The notes beneath the pieces are model-generated. The model was not told the DNA's origin and searched no databases. It saw only the letters and a program-made list of their open reading frames with translations. Position numbers and translations under genes: made by a program. Of a DNA stretch of 64,000 bases, positions 46,316-56,145 are shown in pieces; the stretch's first letter is position 1; each line of letters starts with the position of its first letter. Source of the stretch: a virus; the IMG/VR virus record IMGVR_UViG_3300043409_001318, positions 62,001 through 126,000 of that record; one strand, 5' to 3'.

Positions 46316-46316
46316 A

Positions 46317-46490
46317 ATGCAACTTTCAAATCAAGCAGTAGGAGCTTTAATGCTCGCACTTCAAAAATCACTTATGGAGCAATCCGATATTGTTCCAGTT
46401 ATTAGAGGTTTTCTTCTAATAGACTCAGATGATGGATTGGTCATTACAAACCCTCCAGTTGTCTCTATGGACGAAATAGAACCTAACTGA
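46317..46490 (+). CDS. Small conserved-type phage protein, 57 aa
   Basis: ATG follows AGGAGAATAAA. The protein (MQLSNQAVGALMLALQKSL at the start) has a VVPVIRGFLLI-like strand (IVPVIRGFLLI) and an acidic end MDEIEPN. It begins an operon with the zinc-ribbon, membrane and late sigma genes, overlapping the first. A link to late transcription (for example a gp33-like role) is speculation from position only. Confidence 0.55.
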   Translation: MQLSNQAVGALMLALQKSLMEQSDIVPVIRGFLLIDSDDGLVITNPPVVSMDEIEPN

Positions 46491-46750
46491 TGCCAAGATA
46501 CTCTTACACTTGTACAAGCTGTGAGAGCACAATAGAAGCCTCTCATGGAATAAATGAGAGGCTTTCTTTTTGTGAAGCTTGTAAAACAGATACTCTTAAA
46601 AAAAATCTATCTATTCCAAATATAACTAAACAACCAAATATCAATAATTTGACTAATCGTAAAAATGGTGATATAGTTAAAGAGAAGATCGAAGAATATA
46701 GAAAAGATCTTAAAGAACAAAAGAAAGATCTAAAAGAAAGGAAAATATGA
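46490..46750 (+). CDS. FmdB-type zinc-ribbon protein, 86 aa
   Basis: MPRYSYTCTSCESTIEASHG with FCEACKTDT gives the two CxxC knuckles of the FmdB family, at a spacing typical of it. A Lys/Glu-rich helical tail follows (EYRKDLKEQKKDLKERK). TGATG overlap with the previous gene. The DNA encoding the linker between the knuckles forms a terminator-like hairpin (46536-46564). It may bind nucleic acid or transcription machinery. Confidence 0.75.
   Translation: MPRYSYTCTSCESTIEASHGINERLSFCEACKTDTLKKNLSIPNITKQPNINNLTNRKNGDIVKEKIEEYRKDLKEQKKDLKERKI
46536..46570 (+). terminator. Terminator-like hairpin inside the zinc-ribbon gene
   Basis: A perfect 11-bp stem (46536-46546 with 46554-46564), 7-base loop and TCTTTTT tail, entirely within coding sequence. 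It may attenuate transcription into the late sigma gene or define the 3' end of the upstream gene's transcript. Confidence 0.6.
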
Positions 46751-47061
46751 TTATATTAATTATTGCTCTTGTTATTTCTGTAGCGGTTAACATTCTTCTT
46801 GGGTGGTATATAAAAAAGCTACTTCAAAAGATTACAATTTTTACTGAAAGTATCTTTGATATAGTTGAAAAACTAAATCTATTAGGTGGTCATTTAGAAA
46901 CAATTCATCAATTAGAAATGTTTTATGGTGAACCAGTATTACAAAATATGATTAAACATTTAAAAGTTATGGTAGCTGATATTAAAATCTTTAGAGACTC
47001 ATTTATTATCTCCGAAGGACAAGAACAAGAGGAAGTAGTTAATGAAGAAAAACCAGAATAA
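46747..47061 (+). CDS. Membrane-anchored helical protein, 104 aa
   Basis: An N-terminal hydrophobic segment (MIILIIALVISVAVNILLGW) followed by a charged helical domain (KLNLLGGHLETIHQLEM) and an acidic tail. Overlaps both neighbours by 4 and 20 bases. Role unknown. Confidence 0.65.
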   Translation: MIILIIALVISVAVNILLGWYIKKLLQKITIFTESIFDIVEKLNLLGGHLETIHQLEMFYGEPVLQNMIKHLKVMVADIKIFRDSFIISEGQEQEEVVNEEKPE

Positions 47062-47719
47062 TTACTTTAATCAATCACATGAAGATGCGATAGTTAGATA
47101 TGCTATTTCATTAGATCAAAGAGAGCGAACAGAATTATATATTAAGTTTATAGAACCTGCTTTTAATGAAATGGTTGATAAGATAGTATTTACATATAAA
47201 TTTACTACCCTTCCAAATATAGAAGACCTTAGAGACGAATGCAAGATTTGGCTTACTACAATATTAGATAAGTTCAATCCTGCATCTGGTTCTAAGGCTT
47301 TTTCGTATTTCTCTGTTATTACTAAAAATTGGTTTATTCATAAAGTAAAAAAGATAGCAGAACAAAATAAAAGAGAAGTTGCGATAGAAGAAATAACCGA
47401 TATTAAAAAACATGATATTTTAATTGTTCAACATGGTTATTTTGAGGGAAGAGAACAAGAAGAATTTTGGAGAGAGTTTTGGTATGAAATCAATAGTTGG
47501 CAACACATTGAAATGAAACCAAACGAAAGAAGAATAGTTGAAGCAATTAAAATCCTTATGCAAGACCCGGATAGTATTGAGATATTTAATAAAAAAGCTA
47601 TTTATCTTTATATAAGAGAAATAACAGGTCTTAATACAAAGCAAATCGTTACAAACTTACAAAAAATAAGAATGAGATACTTGGAATTTAAAGGAGATTG
47701 GGATTCTGGAAATATCTAG
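47042..47719 (+). CDS. 55: Late transcription sigma factor, gp55-like
   Basis: 225 aa. IEDLRDECKIWLTTILDKFN followed by AFSYFSVITKNWFIHKVKK resembles sigma region 2: the core-polymerase-binding helix and a -10 recognition helix with aromatic residues. T4 gp55 (about 185 aa) is a minimal sigma with the same motif and reads TATAAATA late promoters. Its C-terminal RRIVEAIKILMQDP and IREITGLNTKQIVTNLQK may add a region-4-like helix pair. It would direct late genes, here possibly at CTATTTA(A/T). Confidence 0.75.
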   Translation: MKKNQNNYFNQSHEDAIVRYAISLDQRERTELYIKFIEPAFNEMVDKIVFTYKFTTLPNIEDLRDECKIWLTTILDKFNPASGSKAFSYFSVITKNWFIHKVKKIAEQNKREVAIEEITDIKKHDILIVQHGYFEGREQEEFWREFWYEINSWQHIEMKPNERRIVEAIKILMQDPDSIEIFNKKAIYLYIREITGLNTKQIVTNLQKIRMRYLEFKGDWDSGNI

Positions 47720-47737
47720 TTTCTCTCTAATTACAAT

Positions 47738-48040
47738 ATGGCTAGAAAAAAGAAATCAGTTGATGAATATGTTTTGGATGCCATAAACAATATTCAAAAA
47801 GACAGAGAAATAACTACTGAATTACTACAAGATGTAATGGGATATATTGGCAAAGATTCGTCTAACCATGCTTCTGTTGGTCATGTTGCAGCAAAGTATG
47901 TAGAATCATTACAACGTTCAAACGAACAACTTGTTAAATTAACTGCTATTATGCTTAAACGTGAAGGTGGGACGTATAGTGATTTAGATGATGATGAAAA
48001 GACAGATCTTTATGATACAATCAACAAGGAAACTAAATAG
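47738..48040 (+). CDS. Hypothetical protein, 100 aa
   Basis: Mainly helical (YVLDAINNIQKDREITTELL) with a Lys-rich N-terminus MARKKKS and acidic C-terminus. Its stop TAG overlaps the GTG of the hub gene. Small conserved proteins lie at this position in several T4-like phages, but no family is certain. Confidence 0.6.
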   Translation: MARKKKSVDEYVLDAINNIQKDREITTELLQDVMGYIGKDSSNHASVGHVAAKYVESLQRSNEQLVKLTAIMLKREGGTYSDLDDDEKTDLYDTINKETK

Positions 48041-49170
48041 TGGCTCGCGATCCAATAAATAATAAAGATTTAAACGATAAGTATACTTATGGTTCTTTGA
48101 ATAGAGCAGACGCACAAAGAAATAGAACAGTAAAGTCACCTGTTAAACTATCTAATCCATTGTCAAGTATATTATCCGTAGCAGAAAATCAATACGATCC
48201 AAATCTAACTGATTCTACTGGTCCTTACCGTGCGATTGTACTTAGAAATGAAAATCAATTAGATGATTTTACAGCGGCAGATAGTCAAGTTAGATTTAGT
48301 TTTTTTAAATTGTTTAAAACAGGAACTTCTGTTAGAGCTAGAATACTTGAATATCACCATGCAGCAATACCTATGCCTCCCTCCTTAAGCACAGACGATG
48401 GAGAACATAATTTTTTTATTGATATGCATGATATATTCACAAATAAAGAAGACATTAAAGGTTGTTGTAAAGCAGGAGATATTGTTTTAGTAGATTATAG
48501 AGATAGAAAAAATAAGAAAGACCCCATATTATTAAGTTTGATAAGCTCGGCAGAGCAAGAAATTAGTGACTCGCCTGTCTCTGCTACTGAGGCTGTAGAA
48601 GAATGGCACCCACCTATGCCACCACCAGAACCGATTGTTATTCCAAACGGCGCAGGATATAACCCAGACCCAAGAATATGTGGAGGGAATGTTCTTACTT
48701 ATGCTGAATGTAAAACTGGAAGAATAAATGGCCGTTATGCCAAACTACATCCACAAGTTTATGATAATTTTGAGAAACTAGTTAATGACGCTAAATCACA
48801 AGGTATTGAATTATACCCCGGTAGCACGTTTAGAAGTAATGATGAACAGTTAAACCTAAGAAGGGGAAATTGTAAATATACCAATGAACAAGAACTTAAA
48901 TTTGGAAATGCTACTTGTGATCCTTCTACTGCTCCTTTAGGTACTCCCGGTACAAAAGGCGGTTCAAGGCATTTGTACGGAGAAGCAATAGATGTAGCCA
49001 ACAGTGAAGGAACATTAGGATATAAAAAATCAACTAATACTGCTTTAGGAAGTTCTGCTGTTAGCGAAGCCCAAAAAAAGGCTATAAAATGGTTATTAGC
49101 AAACTGTTCAAAATATAGTTTAATTAATTATAGTGGCGAAGCTTGGCATTATAGCACGGATGGAAGATAA
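48040..49170 (+). CDS. Baseplate hub/spike protein with M15-type peptidase domain
   Basis: 376 aa from GTG 48040. The N-terminal part (KTGTSVRARILEYHHAAI, CCKAGDIVLVDYRD) looks like the OB-fold of gp5/VgrG-type hub proteins. A Pro-rich linker (HPPMPPPEP) leads to a peptidase domain with STFRSNDEQ, GGSRHLYGEAIDVA and EAWHYS: the His...Asp...His zinc site of M15 (VanY/DD-carboxypeptidase). It replaces the lysozyme domain of T4 gp5 and would cut peptide stems of peptidoglycan during entry. Start by overlap with the previous stop (TAGTG). Confidence 0.75.
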   Translation: MARDPINNKDLNDKYTYGSLNRADAQRNRTVKSPVKLSNPLSSILSVAENQYDPNLTDSTGPYRAIVLRNENQLDDFTAADSQVRFSFFKLFKTGTSVRARILEYHHAAIPMPPSLSTDDGEHNFFIDMHDIFTNKEDIKGCCKAGDIVLVDYRDRKNKKDPILLSLISSAEQEISDSPVSATEAVEEWHPPMPPPEPIVIPNGAGYNPDPRICGGNVLTYAECKTGRINGRYAKLHPQVYDNFEKLVNDAKSQGIELYPGSTFRSNDEQLNLRRGNCKYTNEQELKFGNATCDPSTAPLGTPGTKGGSRHLYGEAIDVANSEGTLGYKKSTNTALGSSAVSEAQKKAIKWLLANCSKYSLINYSGEAWHYSTDGR

Positions 49171-50027
49171 TGAGTATAGTAAACACGGGTATAGCTGGTT
49201 CTTTTAAACCATTAAACAAAGTATCAAGAAAAATATCTGGTGTTGAAGACTTAATATCTTCAACATCTTCAAATTCATATATTATGTTAGGAAAAGATAG
49301 ACCATCTAGTATAGCATCTGGCGAAAGTGGTGCTGGTTCTGATAATTGTGACGCAATAGATATAGTGGCTGGTCCTATGGGTGACGCAGCAACACAATAT
49401 TTAAGTGATGGAACTGTTGTTTTAAACGTTAATCCTAATTTTGCTAAAGATGCTGCAAGAATTTATATAACCCAAAAAGGTAATATAGATAGTTACTTTG
49501 GGTTGGCAGATGGTATACAAGGCGAAAATAAAAGAGTTGGAACATCAATAGGTAAATCAGCCATAGCATTAAAAGCAGACCATTTAAGATTTATATCAAG
49601 AGAGTCAATAAAATTGGTTTCTTCTGGAACTGATGATGTTAATTTAAATGGTGGTGTTTACCTTATAGCTGGGAATGAAGAAGAAAAGTTGGAACCTATG
49701 GTATTAGGAACCAAATTGGTTAATTATATCGATAATAACCTAGTAAAAACTCTATCAGACACCTTACAAATAATTAATGATTTTATAGAATCACAAATGG
49801 AATTTAATGCTAATGTAATGAAACATCAACATATTAGTCCATTTTTTGGTATACCAGTTCCACCAAGCATAGACTTAGCTATTGGTGGAATTAGAGGATT
49901 ATCAAAACAGTTTGCTAATTATATAAACTTAATCAAAGCATCAGGTAATAACGAAATAGCAAATAAATTTCCATTATTACCTTTAAGCAAAAGTCATTTC
50001 TTAAGTACATACCACAAACTAAACTAA
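49170..50027 (+). CDS. Probable baseplate spike/beta-helix protein
   Basis: 285 aa. A repeated SIGKSAIALKADHLRFISRE with IKLVSSG and VYLIAG strands looks like the strand-rich C-terminus of gp5/VgrG spikes. The second half is helical. It follows the hub gene by TAATG coupling. Likely a spike component that complements the peptidase protein. Confidence 0.6.
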   Translation: MSIVNTGIAGSFKPLNKVSRKISGVEDLISSTSSNSYIMLGKDRPSSIASGESGAGSDNCDAIDIVAGPMGDAATQYLSDGTVVLNVNPNFAKDAARIYITQKGNIDSYFGLADGIQGENKRVGTSIGKSAIALKADHLRFISRESIKLVSSGTDDVNLNGGVYLIAGNEEEKLEPMVLGTKLVNYIDNNLVKTLSDTLQIINDFIESQMEFNANVMKHQHISPFFGIPVPPSIDLAIGGIRGLSKQFANYINLIKASGNNEIANKFPLLPLSKSHFLSTYHKLN

Positions 50028-50041
50028 ACTAAATACAATAC

Positions 50042-51820
50042 ATGGCTACTCATTATCTATCAAGTTCAACAACTGAATCAACTACTCTGTATAGGGTAGC
50101 TTCGTCTAATACTGCCAACGAACAGGTCTTAAACCGAAGTAATCAAACAGTTACTCTTATAGAAGAATTTGAAGGTGTAAATTGTGAATTTAACTTGGTT
50201 CAGTTAAACAATCGTAATGTTTATGTAAAAACAGAAAATTTATTTAGACTTTCTGGAACTCCACCTTCTGCACCACATACTTGTTCGTTTTACTATAATT
50301 CAAATTACCTAAGTCCAGATTGGATTGCTTTACCTTTAAATACTCCATTTTATGATGCGAAACAAACAAAATATCAAATACCAATTTTAACAAATTATAA
50401 AACAATTTCAAATCAAGAAACATTTGAAAAAGAATCAATAAAGCAGGGAACAATAGGATTATTAAAATATTATAATAAAGATACATCAGATCGAAATGTT
50501 AGTAAATTATTATCATATTATAAATTTGCTGATTTTGAAGATTTTTATGTAAGACCAATCAGTAATACAAGAATAAAAGCATTGGTGTCTGTACCAGCAA
50601 AGTATTTTAATGCCGAGCCTTCTTTCCCTAATGTCTTGGATATTGAAAATGGAGTTCAAGTTTTCAATTTATCAACAAAAGATTTAAGAAAAAAATTACA
50701 ATACATTAAAACAATCTTTGAATTTTTCAATAAGTCATTAACCATAACTAACACTACAATAGAAAATTTTTCATTACTAAATGAATATGATAAAATAATA
50801 AATTTTTACGAACAATTGCTAAGGTTATTTGAATTAAATGATTTAGTTATAAAAGATAATGTTGATGAAACCTTAGAAATAGTTTTAGATAATTGTGGAA
50901 GATTTTTTGCTGCTTCCTTAAATAATGGTGAAAGTTGTAACTATGCTGTAGTTGGATTGTCTACTGTTAGGAATAATGAATATGCAAGAAACCCAAGAAC
51001 TTTAAATTTTATAAAAAATATAGATTCTATGTATTTGTTAGATCCTTGTAGAACATCAATAGCTGAATTCTTTACAAGGTATGTTTTATATGCGCCAAAC
51101 GTACAATCAATAGCTGGTATAAAGCCTTTGGCGGAACTTTATAATTTTAATGAATTATTATCATTTGTAACTAATATTGTTAATAAACTTAATAGTGTTA
51201 GTCTTAATACAAAAACTACTCAAGAATATGAAGATATGGAATTGGAAAAACTTAAAGAAGCTATATCCAATTTGAAAAAAACATTTAGTTGGTCCTCATT
51301 CTATGATAAAGAAAAAGATATATTTAATTTTAAGAGTTTTTCAAAAGATTTAGAAAAATTAGATAATATGAAAAAAGAAGGGAGTAAATTTGTAGCATCA
51401 ATGGTTCCAGAGGACACAAAACAAGAATCTGCAAATCGTAGAACTCTAATAAAAAATATTTATAACGTATTAACTTTAAATCAAATCTTATGTAAATTAA
51501 CTCCAAAAGCGTTTAAATGTTTATTTGCTATTTTAGCAACTACAATTGGAGAAGTAACTGGTATAGACGCAACATTAACTTTGGTTACTGTATCTAATTA
51601 CTCTATACAAGAAATAAGAACTAAGGTTTTTCCATATTTAAACGCAGAGGAAAAAAAGATTATTTTGAACGAACTTTTCAATAGATTTTGTTTAACAAAA
51701 CATGATTTAATTACAATACTAAAACAAACTAAAAATTTATCTATTAGAGAAAGTCAATTATTATATTCTAATTCTTTTGAACAAGTAAAACAAAAATTAT
51801 TAAGTGAGATAACCGTATAA
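50042..51820 (+). CDS. Probable tail/baseplate protein, 592 aa
   Basis: An N-terminal short beta part (YRVASSNTANEQVLNRS, VTLIEEFEGVNC) precedes a long helical body without recognisable motifs. TAATG coupling to the next large gene and the position between the hub and wedge genes support a structural role. No homolog name can be given. Confidence 0.55.
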   Translation: MATHYLSSSTTESTTLYRVASSNTANEQVLNRSNQTVTLIEEFEGVNCEFNLVQLNNRNVYVKTENLFRLSGTPPSAPHTCSFYYNSNYLSPDWIALPLNTPFYDAKQTKYQIPILTNYKTISNQETFEKESIKQGTIGLLKYYNKDTSDRNVSKLLSYYKFADFEDFYVRPISNTRIKALVSVPAKYFNAEPSFPNVLDIENGVQVFNLSTKDLRKKLQYIKTIFEFFNKSLTITNTTIENFSLLNEYDKIINFYEQLLRLFELNDLVIKDNVDETLEIVLDNCGRFFAASLNNGESCNYAVVGLSTVRNNEYARNPRTLNFIKNIDSMYLLDPCRTSIAEFFTRYVLYAPNVQSIAGIKPLAELYNFNELLSFVTNIVNKLNSVSLNTKTTQEYEDMELEKLKEAISNLKKTFSWSSFYDKEKDIFNFKSFSKDLEKLDNMKKEGSKFVASMVPEDTKQESANRRTLIKNIYNVLTLNQILCKLTPKAFKCLFAILATTIGEVTGIDATLTLVTVSNYSIQEIRTKVFPYLNAEEKKIILNELFNRFCLTKHDLITILKQTKNLSIRESQLLYSNSFEQVKQKLLSEITV

Positions 51821-54800
51821 TGGCTGAAAATCAAACATGCTTCCCAGAAGTAGAATTTAACGAAGTATTACAAGATAAGATTATCAAATCTGTATTCGAT
51901 AAGTTGTCTACCTGTACGGACGAGCAAACTTTAAAAAATAATATTAATTCAATACTTCAAGAAAAATCACAACAAGGATTGATAAGTTTAGAACCATTAA
52001 GAGAAAGTAATGACGTTCAAGCACAGATTAACCTGCTGATAGAATGTTCGCTGTCAGAGACTAGCAAATTAATCGATGAGAATATTGAAATAGATGCTGC
52101 TTATGTTATCTCTGGTATAGTTAAGTTTATTTGTAATCCTCCAAGTTTTGATTTTCCATCATTAGATCTTTCTTTTAAGTTTTCTTTAAAAGATTTTTTT
52201 ATAAAATTACTTTTTCAATTTATAGATTTACTTACACAAATTTTGTTACAAATAATACAACAAATAATAAATATTGTATTGAATATTTGTGAAACTAATT
52301 TTGAAAGTTTATTGCAGGGTTATGAGAACATTGTAAACATATTATCAAATAGTTTTCAAGAAGCAATCAACTTTAAAATAAACGACATAATTTCGTCTTT
52401 ACAACCATTATTTAGAACATTTGGTTTTAACTCTGATGGAACTTTAATTGAATCTCCAAATTTTATAAGTTGTGAAAGCAATATTGGTTCTATAAGACCA
52501 GTAAATCAATTTCTAAATGACTTGTCTATGATGGTTACACCTTTTGAAATTTGTTCTTTGTTTGAAGGTGTACCAAGTCAACAAACTCTTGAACTAGTTA
52601 GAGAATTATTACAATTTGAATATCCGCTGCTACAAACTAGGTTGTCGGACGATGTGATAGTTACTAACTTCTTTGTTTCAATAGGAAGATTTATTCCATC
52701 TTCTATCTGTAGGAAAATAAGAGAAACTTATACTGATGAATATGCGTATAGTTGTGGAGAAGAATATTCACAAAGAGAGCAAGCTAAATTAAGCATTCTA
52801 AATAGAAATGGTCACACTGAAGAACAATCAAGAGAAGCTATTAGAAGAGAAAGAGAAAGATATTCAAATAGATTAAAAGATTTGGGTTCTTTTGTTGCTA
52901 AATTAAGAGGTGATCCAGAAAAAGTATTTGATTCAGTATCTAATAATATATTCTGTAAAGGCGGCAAAGCTGGTATGGCTTCTTTGTCCGATATACCATC
53001 AGCAGTAGTAACAACAACAATCGTGGTTAATGGTTTTTACAATCCTCTTAAAAGTGCTCACTACAATGATTCATTAAATATACAAGATTTATATTTTAAG
53101 AAACAAACCCAAAGAAAAAAAGTTGCAAGGTTTGCATCGCCAGAAAGGCCCGTAACTATAGGTGGAATACGATATATTGGTGGAGAAACCGTAAAATTTA
53201 AACAAGTTCAAGCATTAGGAAACCCAATTTACTACACCAATAAAGAAGAATTTGCTTTAATGGTCGAAGAATACCAACCAGATGAAAGAATCACATATCA
53301 ATCTACAATTGAGAAAAAAATATATGATTATGTTAAAGGACATTTTGATGATATTGGTCGTATGATCTCCCTTGGAGAAAGTAGCGATGAATATGAATAC
53401 TATTTTGGTGATTCTGGAGGGAATACTTATAGCGTCTCTCAAATTACACAAGTTTATAATCCTATTGTAAACAATCTAGACGAAATAGCAAGAAGAATTT
53501 ATAATGATAAAGTTAAATATTATTCAGATGCTAACATATATGAACGTGCTGCTAATAACATAACAAAAGACGAATTAGTCGGTTATATAACTGAAAGTAT
53601 TGGAAATTCAACGGATGATGCAGAAAATATATGTGAGAAGTTTGTTAAAGCAGGCTTTATTTATACTGAAGAAAAAATTTTTGTTCCTTCTCCAAGCGAT
53701 ATACAAGTAAATTTATTAGATAGTTATTCTACTGATATTAATTTTTCTCTTGATAGAAATATAGAAAATACTTTAGAAGAATTTTTTGATGGGTTAAAAA
53801 TTGTTGTACCATCATTTTCATCTGATTCTTTTACTGTTGGTATAGACGATTATACTGTTACAGTAACTAGAACAGTTGAAACTCCACCTTTAAAAAATAT
53901 TTATACTTTAAGACAATTAAATGTAGAAGATGATGGATTTATTGATGATCGATGGTTAGCCGATATCAATAAAATAAATGCTGCGAATGAAAGTGAAAAA
54001 CAACCTCTTGGTATATTAGAAGAAGTACAACTTTCTAATTTAAATGAATATCAAGGTATGAATCTTGAATTTGACTCTAATAATAACTCATTTTCAAACA
54101 CACAATTAAAATTTCAATCAATTCAAAATATTATAGATCCAAACAAACCACAAGATAATTCAATAATAACAATAAATAAAGTTTATAGAAAACCGACTAC
54201 ATCTTTAAGTGATACCCAAAGAGAACAATATAATAGTTTTCTTACTAAAGAATATGGTATTTCTAATTTGTTTACTACAAACAATACTTTACTTTATGAT
54301 AATAGTGATATAACAACTGGTCCGTTTAGACAACCTACTGATTCTATAATACAGCAACTAAAACAAATTGTACCAAATCCTGTAAGTAACGAATCATTAC
54401 AAATACAAGCATTTAAAGCAATAACAGGTTTTTCATCAACGGCTTACTATAGTATATTTAGTAGTTTTGTTCAAGATGTGTCATTGAACACTAAAATAAC
54501 TCAAGCAAATCCAGAATATAAAAAAATAAAAGATACTATATTAATAATTCCTTTTGAAAGAATAATAGGAATAAACAAAGTAAAAAATACTACATTAACA
54601 GCTTTTTTAAGTGATCCATGCGCTATTTCACAAGATATACAGAAACAAGACGAAATATCATTATTTAATTCATATTTGGTTGAATCAACAATAAAACTAT
54701 TAGTTAGAACTTTTTGTTTAAAAAATGATCTTAAAGATTTATTATCATTAGTAAATATTAATCCATACACCTTTGTAAATAACGACGATACATATATAGA

Positions 54801-55719
54801 ATTTTTATTACAAACATTTAAACAAGATCTTAAAAGATTATCTGGTGGCGATTACTTTTATAATCAAGTCATATTATATATTGAAAAAAGTGTTGATAAA
54901 ATTTTAGAATTGGAAGGTGTATTAATTGATCCAATTTCTGGTCAACAAATAAGTCTCGATCAAGAACTAACAACAGATTTTAAAATTAGATTTTTTATTA
55001 AAAAAGAATACGCAGATATGTTGGTAAGATTAGAAAATATATTTGTAAGTAATAATACACAAAGACAAACAAATTTTGATAATATCAAACGTATTATGAG
55101 AAACAGAGCAGAAACAGCTGGTATTATTATACCAGCAGAATTTGATAATCTATTTTTTGAATATATCTTTCCTGTATCCAAGATTTGTTCCATAGTTAAA
55201 ATTAATAACATAATTTCTATGACTACAAATTATGATAATAGTAACGATACTTATAGTACAACCTTACAAACTTTAAAATCTATGATATTAAATTTTTTAA
55301 ATGATAATTCTGTAGATTGTAATTCTAATTTACCTTCATTCAATCTTGAGCTTCCAGAAATAGACTTAGAATTAATAAAGCAATTTTTAATAAGAGCACC
55401 AATTGAAATTATTAAAGGTATAGCCGAGACTTTCGATCCAAATATTAGAATAGCAAATCCAATAAGAAGATTAACAGAATTGTTTACTGGTAACAACTTA
55501 CCTTGTTTACCATTTTCCCTTGCTTTACTACCAATTGGAACTGTTCCGTTTGGTATTGGCCCTCCAATATTACCACCTTGGGGTTTTGCTTATTTAACTA
55601 TAGATACAGCAGAATACCTATTAACGCCAGCAGAAAAAAATAAAAGATTAAAATTTGCTTTAGGATTAGGTATATTTGATAAATTAGAAGACCTATTTGA
55701 AAAAGATGAAAATTGTTAA
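51820..55719 (+). CDS. Very large tail/baseplate protein, 1299 aa
   Basis: A helical start (CFPEVEFNEVLQDKIIKSV) with a long hydrophobic helix segment (LLFQFIDLLTQILLQIIQQI), central alpha/beta parts, and a hydrophobic Pro-rich C-terminus (LLPIGTVPFGIGPPILPPW). Located directly upstream of gp25 and gp6. Its size and position suggest a baseplate or hub component, but no family is recognised from sequence alone. The hydrophobic stretches could insert into membranes or be buried. Confidence 0.55.
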   Translation: MAENQTCFPEVEFNEVLQDKIIKSVFDKLSTCTDEQTLKNNINSILQEKSQQGLISLEPLRESNDVQAQINLLIECSLSETSKLIDENIEIDAAYVISGIVKFICNPPSFDFPSLDLSFKFSLKDFFIKLLFQFIDLLTQILLQIIQQIINIVLNICETNFESLLQGYENIVNILSNSFQEAINFKINDIISSLQPLFRTFGFNSDGTLIESPNFISCESNIGSIRPVNQFLNDLSMMVTPFEICSLFEGVPSQQTLELVRELLQFEYPLLQTRLSDDVIVTNFFVSIGRFIPSSICRKIRETYTDEYAYSCGEEYSQREQAKLSILNRNGHTEEQSREAIRRERERYSNRLKDLGSFVAKLRGDPEKVFDSVSNNIFCKGGKAGMASLSDIPSAVVTTTIVVNGFYNPLKSAHYNDSLNIQDLYFKKQTQRKKVARFASPERPVTIGGIRYIGGETVKFKQVQALGNPIYYTNKEEFALMVEEYQPDERITYQSTIEKKIYDYVKGHFDDIGRMISLGESSDEYEYYFGDSGGNTYSVSQITQVYNPIVNNLDEIARRIYNDKVKYYSDANIYERAANNITKDELVGYITESIGNSTDDAENICEKFVKAGFIYTEEKIFVPSPSDIQVNLLDSYSTDINFSLDRNIENTLEEFFDGLKIVVPSFSSDSFTVGIDDYTVTVTRTVETPPLKNIYTLRQLNVEDDGFIDDRWLADINKINAANESEKQPLGILEEVQLSNLNEYQGMNLEFDSNNNSFSNTQLKFQSIQNIIDPNKPQDNSIITINKVYRKPTTSLSDTQREQYNSFLTKEYGISNLFTTNNTLLYDNSDITTGPFRQPTDSIIQQLKQIVPNPVSNESLQIQAFKAITGFSSTAYYSIFSSFVQDVSLNTKITQANPEYKKIKDTILIIPFERIIGINKVKNTTLTAFLSDPCAISQDIQKQDEISLFNSYLVESTIKLLVRTFCLKNDLKDLLSLVNINPYTFVNNDDTYIEFLLQTFKQDLKRLSGGDYFYNQVILYIEKSVDKILELEGVLIDPISGQQISLDQELTTDFKIRFFIKKEYADMLVRLENIFVSNNTQRQTNFDNIKRIMRNRAETAGIIIPAEFDNLFFEYIFPVSKICSIVKINNIISMTTNYDNSNDTYSTTLQTLKSMILNFLNDNSVDCNSNLPSFNLELPEIDLELIKQFLIRAPIEIIKGIAETFDPNIRIANPIRRLTELFTGNNLPCLPFSLALLPIGTVPFGIGPPILPPWGFAYLTIDTAEYLLTPAEKNKRLKFALGLGIFDKLEDLFEKDENC

Positions 55720-55728
55720 GGAGACAAA

Positions 55729-56118
55729 ATGGCAGGATTAGCACCACGTTTACCATTAACCATAGACCAAATTGATGGTGCTTATGGACTTTTGAAGGAT
55801 ATTACAACATTAGCTCAACAAAACCTAAGAATGTTAGTTCTTACCGGAAAAGGTGAAAGAATAATGATACCAGAATATGGTGTTGGTTTAAAAAGAAAGT
55901 TATTTGAAAATAAAAGCCAATCTTTAGAAAGTTCTATTCAATCAGCAATAACTTCACAGGTTAATAAATATTTATCATATATCTCTATTAAAAAAATAGA
56001 AATAGGCGAATCACAAGATACTTTAACAAATCTATCAGTTGAGCAATCATACGAACTTAAAATAACTTATATAATAATACCCACAAATGAAACAGATATG
56101 CTAACTATTACTTTATAG
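55729..56118 (+). CDS. 25: Baseplate wedge protein, gp25-like
   Basis: 129 aa. NLRMLVLTGKGERIMIPEYG and LFENKSQSLESSIQSAI match the GPW/gp25 family, a conserved baseplate wedge component of contractile tails with a lysozyme-like fold but no lysozyme activity. Length matches T4 gp25 (132 aa). Preceded by AAGGAGACAAA. The gp6-like gene follows, as in other myophages. Confidence 0.9.
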   Translation: MAGLAPRLPLTIDQIDGAYGLLKDITTLAQQNLRMLVLTGKGERIMIPEYGVGLKRKLFENKSQSLESSIQSAITSQVNKYLSYISIKKIEIGESQDTLTNLSVEQSYELKITYIIIPTNETDMLTITL

Positions 56119-56120
56119 CA

Positions 56121-56128
56121 CTATTTAT
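56121..56128 (+). promoter_or_regulatory. Candidate late promoter motif CTATTTAT
   Basis: CTATTTAT between the gp25 and gp6 genes, 25 bases before ATG 56146; a candidate site for the gp55-like factor within the structural operon. Confidence 0.45.
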
Positions 56129-56145
56129 TTGTGGAACCAATAAGA

